Shown one piece after another: positions 5,758 to 7,504 of a DNA stretch of 7,504 nt. The notes under the pieces are model-generated. The model was given only the letters and a program-made list of their open reading frames with translations. It searched no databases and had not been told where the DNA came from. The translations under genes were made by a program, and so were the position numbers. Positions within the stretch are counted from its first letter, which is position 1. Each line of letters opens with the position of its first letter. The stretch lies in contig JACMIS010000375.1 in the NCBI GenBank assembly GCA_014381035.1, positions 1-7,504 of the forward strand, written 5' to 3'. Source of the stretch: Armatimonadota bacterium. GTDB lineage: Bacteria; Armatimonadota; Armatimonadia; Armatimonadales; Armatimonadaceae.

Positions 5758-6006
5758 AAGGTTATTCGTTCCGCACGGAGCGGGCATCTTCGTAAGGAAA
5801 TGCTAACCGATTTTGTGCTACGTCGTCAAGTTCCCGAATCCGCTTCCACTACCCCTCACTGATCGCCGTCACATTCCTTTTCACAATCAGTTCGCTGCAT
5901 CAAGCGATGGTCGCGCTACGATTATAGAGCGAGCGTCGTCACGACTTACCGTTTCGCTCTGGAAACTCCTCTGCGCCTTGCGCTGTTTCTCACCTGCAAG
6001 CAATTG
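5758..6006 (-). other. Intergenic region upstream of leuB
   Basis: This 249-bp gap lies between the small secreted gene and leuB, both on the minus strand. It holds no gene that I can support. A promoter-like pair lies near leuB (5800-5829). A perfect TATAAT occurs on the minus strand at 5921-5926, but no good -35 is spaced from it. I checked for a leucine-rich leader peptide and for T-box landmarks. The only short ATG ORF (minus strand, 5900-5856) encodes 14 residues without leucine, and no T-box antiterminator motif is visible. Just past the secreted gene's stop, AGCAATTGCT and a GCGC pair form only short weak stems. Confidence 0.6.
5800..5829 (-). promoter_or_regulatory. Candidate sigma-70-type promoter for leuB
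   Basis: On the minus strand TTGACG (5829-5824, five of six matches to TTGACA) is followed after 18 bases by TAGCAT (5805-5800, four of six matches to TATAAT). Transcription would begin near 5793, leaving a leader of about 36 bases before the ATG at 5757. That is another reason to prefer this start over 5787, which would leave almost no leader. The consensus is that of well-studied bacteria and may not hold for this lineage. Confidence 0.4.
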
Positions 6007-6480
6007 CTACTTTTGTTTTGTCGTGCCCGAACGCTGTAATCGTTCACGAATTTTCACCCCAACAGGAATCGGGAATGTGCTATCAATCGCTTCCGGGGAT
6101 TTCCTCAGTTCGCTTACGGAAAGAAAGTCCGTTATGTCGAACCGTTTCTTATCAACCGCCGCGACCCGAACGGCACCCTGGGTCATCATTTTTTTGTTGA
6201 CAAACACCGTCACCCACAGGTAGTACTTCGGGTACGAAACTCCGCTTTGAGTCGCCCCATTACGTAAGGGTTCGTATTTGACCTCGACCGGCTTTTTCAG
6301 TCGTGCCTTGAAATAGGTTCGCAAATCCCGGCTCAGAAACGCTTCGAAGTCTTTCGCAACAGGAACGTTGCCTTCTATGTAGGAAGCCTGGATTTGTGCC
6401 ATCGGGTTTGGGTCTTGCGCCCACACGACATACGGCATCATTGCCCAAAACGAAACCGCTAACCAAATCAACAATTTCAT
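6007..6480 (-). CDS. Small secreted protein of unknown function
   Basis: This 157-residue protein has a Sec signal peptide: MKLL, a hydrophobic aromatic-rich core, and VWA at 19-21 with cleavage before QDPNP. The mature part, about 136 residues, has no cysteine and is lysine/arginine-rich. One central block, NGATQSGVSYPKYYLWVTVF (74-93), looks like conserved beta structure. A C-terminal block around FDITDFLSVSEL (114-125) and STFPIPVGVKIRERL (134-148) follows. I do not recognise a named family. The ATG is preceded by AAAAGGAAAATAAC, a good Shine-Dalgarno at 7-8 bases. It follows the amidohydrolase stop by only 18 bp, with a duplicated start region in between, so the two are very likely co-transcribed. 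An extracytoplasmic partner or accessory role for the upstream enzyme is possible but not shown. Confidence 0.82.
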   Translation of the reverse strand: MKLLIWLAVSFWAMMPYVVWAQDPNPMAQIQASYIEGNVPVAKDFEAFLSRDLRTYFKARLKKPVEVKYEPLRNGATQSGVSYPKYYLWVTVFVNKKMMTQGAVRVAAVDKKRFDITDFLSVSELRKSPEAIDSTFPIPVGVKIRERLQRSGTTKQK

Positions 6481-6509
6481 GTTATTTTCCTTTTCATGTT
6501 ATTTTCCTT
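6475..6509. repeat. 17-bp tandem duplication of ribosome binding site and start codon
   Basis: An 18-base string beginning TTTCATGTTATTTTCC occurs at 6475-6492 and again at 6492-6509, a period of 17 bases. Read on the minus strand, each copy contains AAGGAAAATAAC followed by ATGAAA. The left copy is the true ribosome binding site and start of the small secreted gene. The right copy overlaps the last codons and TAA stop of the amidohydrolase gene. The match is perfect, which suggests a recent or selected duplication. Confidence 0.85.
6477..6497 (-). CDS. Possible micro-ORF MKRKIT ending at the secreted gene's start
   Basis: The upstream copy of the duplicated start gives ATG at 6497-6495, then five codons and TGA at 6479-6477, encoding MKRKIT. 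Its TGA overlaps the ATG of the secreted gene as ATGA. Its own ATG lies one base after the amidohydrolase TAA (6501-6499) and has AAGGA upstream inside that gene. It may serve only to re-load ribosomes onto the downstream gene. The peptide itself need not have a function. Translation is an inference from the layout. Confidence 0.4.
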   Translation of the reverse strand: MKRKIT

Positions 6510-7504
6510 GCGTCAGAAACCGTCGCGCCGTTTCTGCCATCATCGAGATGCCTGCTTCGAGGGGGGCGTCGCCGAAGTCGTACTTGGGGGTGTGCAGGAG
6601 ATATTCGCAGCCCGTGCCGAGGCGGAACATCGCGCCGGGGACTTTTTCCAGATAGTAAGCAAAATCTTCCGCCCCCATGGTCGGTTCCGGGAGTTCGACG
6701 ACGTTTTCCCCACCGAGAACATCCCGCCCGACCTCGCGTATCAAGTCGGTGATGCCCGTATCGTTCACGGTGACCGGGGTACCATGGCTGTACTTGTATT
6801 CGTACGTTGCCCGGTGTGCCGCGCAGATTCCGGCGATTACTCGCTCGATACGCTCGGGCAGGGTTTTGCGAACGTCGGGGGAAAGGGCGCGCACCGTCGC
6901 GCCTAACTTCGCCATGCCAGGAATAATGTTCGTCGCTGCCGGAGTTCCGGCGAAAAACTGCGTCACCGAGATCACGGCGGGTTGTACCGGGGAAATCTCG
7001 CGTGCGACAATGCTGTGTAGATTGCTGACGATTTGCGCCCCGATAGCAATAGGGTCAATCGTGTCGTGCGGATACGCACCGTGCCCGCCCTTGCCGTTGA
7101 TGGTCAGCAAAAATTGATCGCTCGACGCCATCACCGGACCGTTGCGCACGCCAATTATGCCGGGAGCCAGCACGGGCCAGCCATGCAACATCACAATCGC
7201 ATCCACATCATCTACCACACCGGACGCCACCATGACATCCGCGCCGCGTACCGTCTCCTCGGCGGGTTGAAAGACCAGTTTGATGCGACCGGGCGGCAGA
7301 ACGGCTTTCAGTGCGTTCAGTACTAATGCCGCGCCCATCAGATTCGCGGTGTGTCCGTCATGACCACATGCGTGCATGACGCCGGGAACCGTACTTTTAT
7401 ACGATGTTTCGCGCTCTTCCTGGATCGGCAGAGCATCCATGTCGCCGCGCAATGCGAATGTTTTGTCGCCGCGCCCCTGCCCGGACTCGATCACACCGAC
7501 GACA
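6499..7504 (-). CDS. M20-family amidohydrolase (N-acyl-amino-acid / hippurate hydrolase type), 5' end missing
   Basis: Enzymes of the M20D/HipO-like group remove acyl groups from N-acylated amino acids or conjugates using a di-metal centre. The window shows the last 334 residues; about 60 N-terminal residues lie beyond the right edge, judging from the usual length of about 390-400. In visible numbering the motifs are RGDMDALPIQEE (19-30), HACGHDGH (44-51, ligands Cys46 and His48), FQPAEE (78-83, base Glu82 and ligand Glu83), LHGWP (106-110, ligand His107), the dimerisation lid from SSDQFLLTINGKGGHG (about 127-142), TMGAEDFAYYLEKVPG (275-290) and LHTPKYDF (303-310, ligand His304). All active-site residues are present. 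The GTG at 7494 is an internal valine, not the start, because the frame stays open to the edge. The gene is followed by a coupled small secreted gene. The exact substrate is unknown. Confidence 0.95.
   Translation of the reverse strand, partial: VVGVIESGQGRGDKTFALRGDMDALPIQEERETSYKSTVPGVMHACGHDGHTANLMGAALVLNALKAVLPPGRIKLVFQPAEETVRGADVMVASGVVDDVDAIVMLHGWPVLAPGIIGVRNGPVMASSDQFLLTINGKGGHGAYPHDTIDPIAIGAQIVSNLHSIVAREISPVQPAVISVTQFFAGTPAATNIIPGMAKLGATVRALSPDVRKTLPERIERVIAGICAAHRATYEYKYSHGTPVTVNDTGITDLIREVGRDVLGGENVVELPEPTMGAEDFAYYLEKVPGAMFRLGTGCEYLLHTPKYDFGDAPLEAGISMMAETARRFLTQGK

Noticed and set aside
5856..5900. Short ORF on the minus strand upstream of leuB as a leucine attenuator leader peptide
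   Set aside because: The 14 encoded residues contain no leucine, there is no terminator/antiterminator pair with a T-run, and no T-box landmark is visible.
5921..5926. Perfect TATAAT on the minus strand as the main leuB promoter
   Set aside because: No acceptable -35 is spaced from it and it would leave a leader of about 155 bases with no recognisable function. The pair at 5800-5829 fits better.
5813..6223. Plus-strand ORF covering the leuB upstream gap and the end of the small secreted gene
   Set aside because: About half of it is antisense to the secreted gene, the residue pattern is not protein-like, and no ribosome binding site is seen.
7492..7494. GTG as the true start of the amidohydrolase
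   Set aside because: The frame stays open to the window edge with family-like residues (VVG before VIESG), and the N-terminal third of the metal domain would be missing.
1..7504. Mobile elements, CRISPR arrays, defence genes, tRNA or rRNA genes
   Set aside because: No transposase, integrase, nuclease or toxin-antitoxin-like protein, no spaced repeat array and no tRNA-like cloverleaf was seen on either strand. The only tandem repeat is the 17-bp duplication.

Overview
This is a moderately GC-rich bacterial chromosomal segment with nine recognisable protein genes and one possible micro-ORF. There are no rRNAs, tRNAs, transposases, phage genes or CRISPR arrays. Two core biosynthetic genes, aroA (shikimate pathway) and leuB (leucine pathway), sit among regulatory, hydrolase and small secreted or membrane genes, outside the usual aro and leu clusters. 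That dispersed layout, and a secreted protein resembling a family I recall from Firmicutes and environmental phyla, would fit a lineage such as Armatimonadota. The phylum is a low-confidence guess because nothing here is diagnostic.

Layout. Positions 1-1065 (minus strand): an acidic hypothetical gene, then an ArsR-type repressor overlapping it by ATGA, then a 90-bp gap holding a perfect 11-bp-arm palindrome, then the N-terminal part of a short-chain dehydrogenase/reductase (SDR) that runs off the left edge. Positions 1066-1187: divergent intergenic region. Positions 1188-4614 (plus strand): a secreted protein of unknown function, a small two-helix membrane protein, aroA (EPSP synthase), and an esterase-D/Fes-type alpha/beta hydrolase. 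Positions 4648-7504 (minus strand, read right to left): an M20-family amidohydrolase that enters from the right edge, a small secreted protein coupled to it, a roughly 250-bp gap, then leuB, which converges on the esterase.

The most interesting signal is regulatory. The palindrome between arsR and the SDR gene has the core ATATTG-N8-CAATAT. The same core with the same 8-base spacing recurs 3.4 kb away in the short gap between aroA and the esterase gene. The simplest reading is that the neighbouring ArsR protein, or a related one, controls both the SDR and the esterase, giving a small local regulon. A second notable structure is a 17-bp tandem duplication that copied the ribosome binding site and start codon of the small secreted gene. 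It created a six-codon micro-ORF (MKRKIT) whose stop overlaps the real start, just downstream of the amidohydrolase stop. A third is a 15-bp stem that encloses the whole gap between the secreted protein and the small membrane protein and covers the only Shine-Dalgarno-like sequence there.

I do not see a multi-gene defence, mobile or otherwise clearly undescribed system. The novelty is in regulatory architecture and in four uncharacterised small, secreted or membrane proteins.
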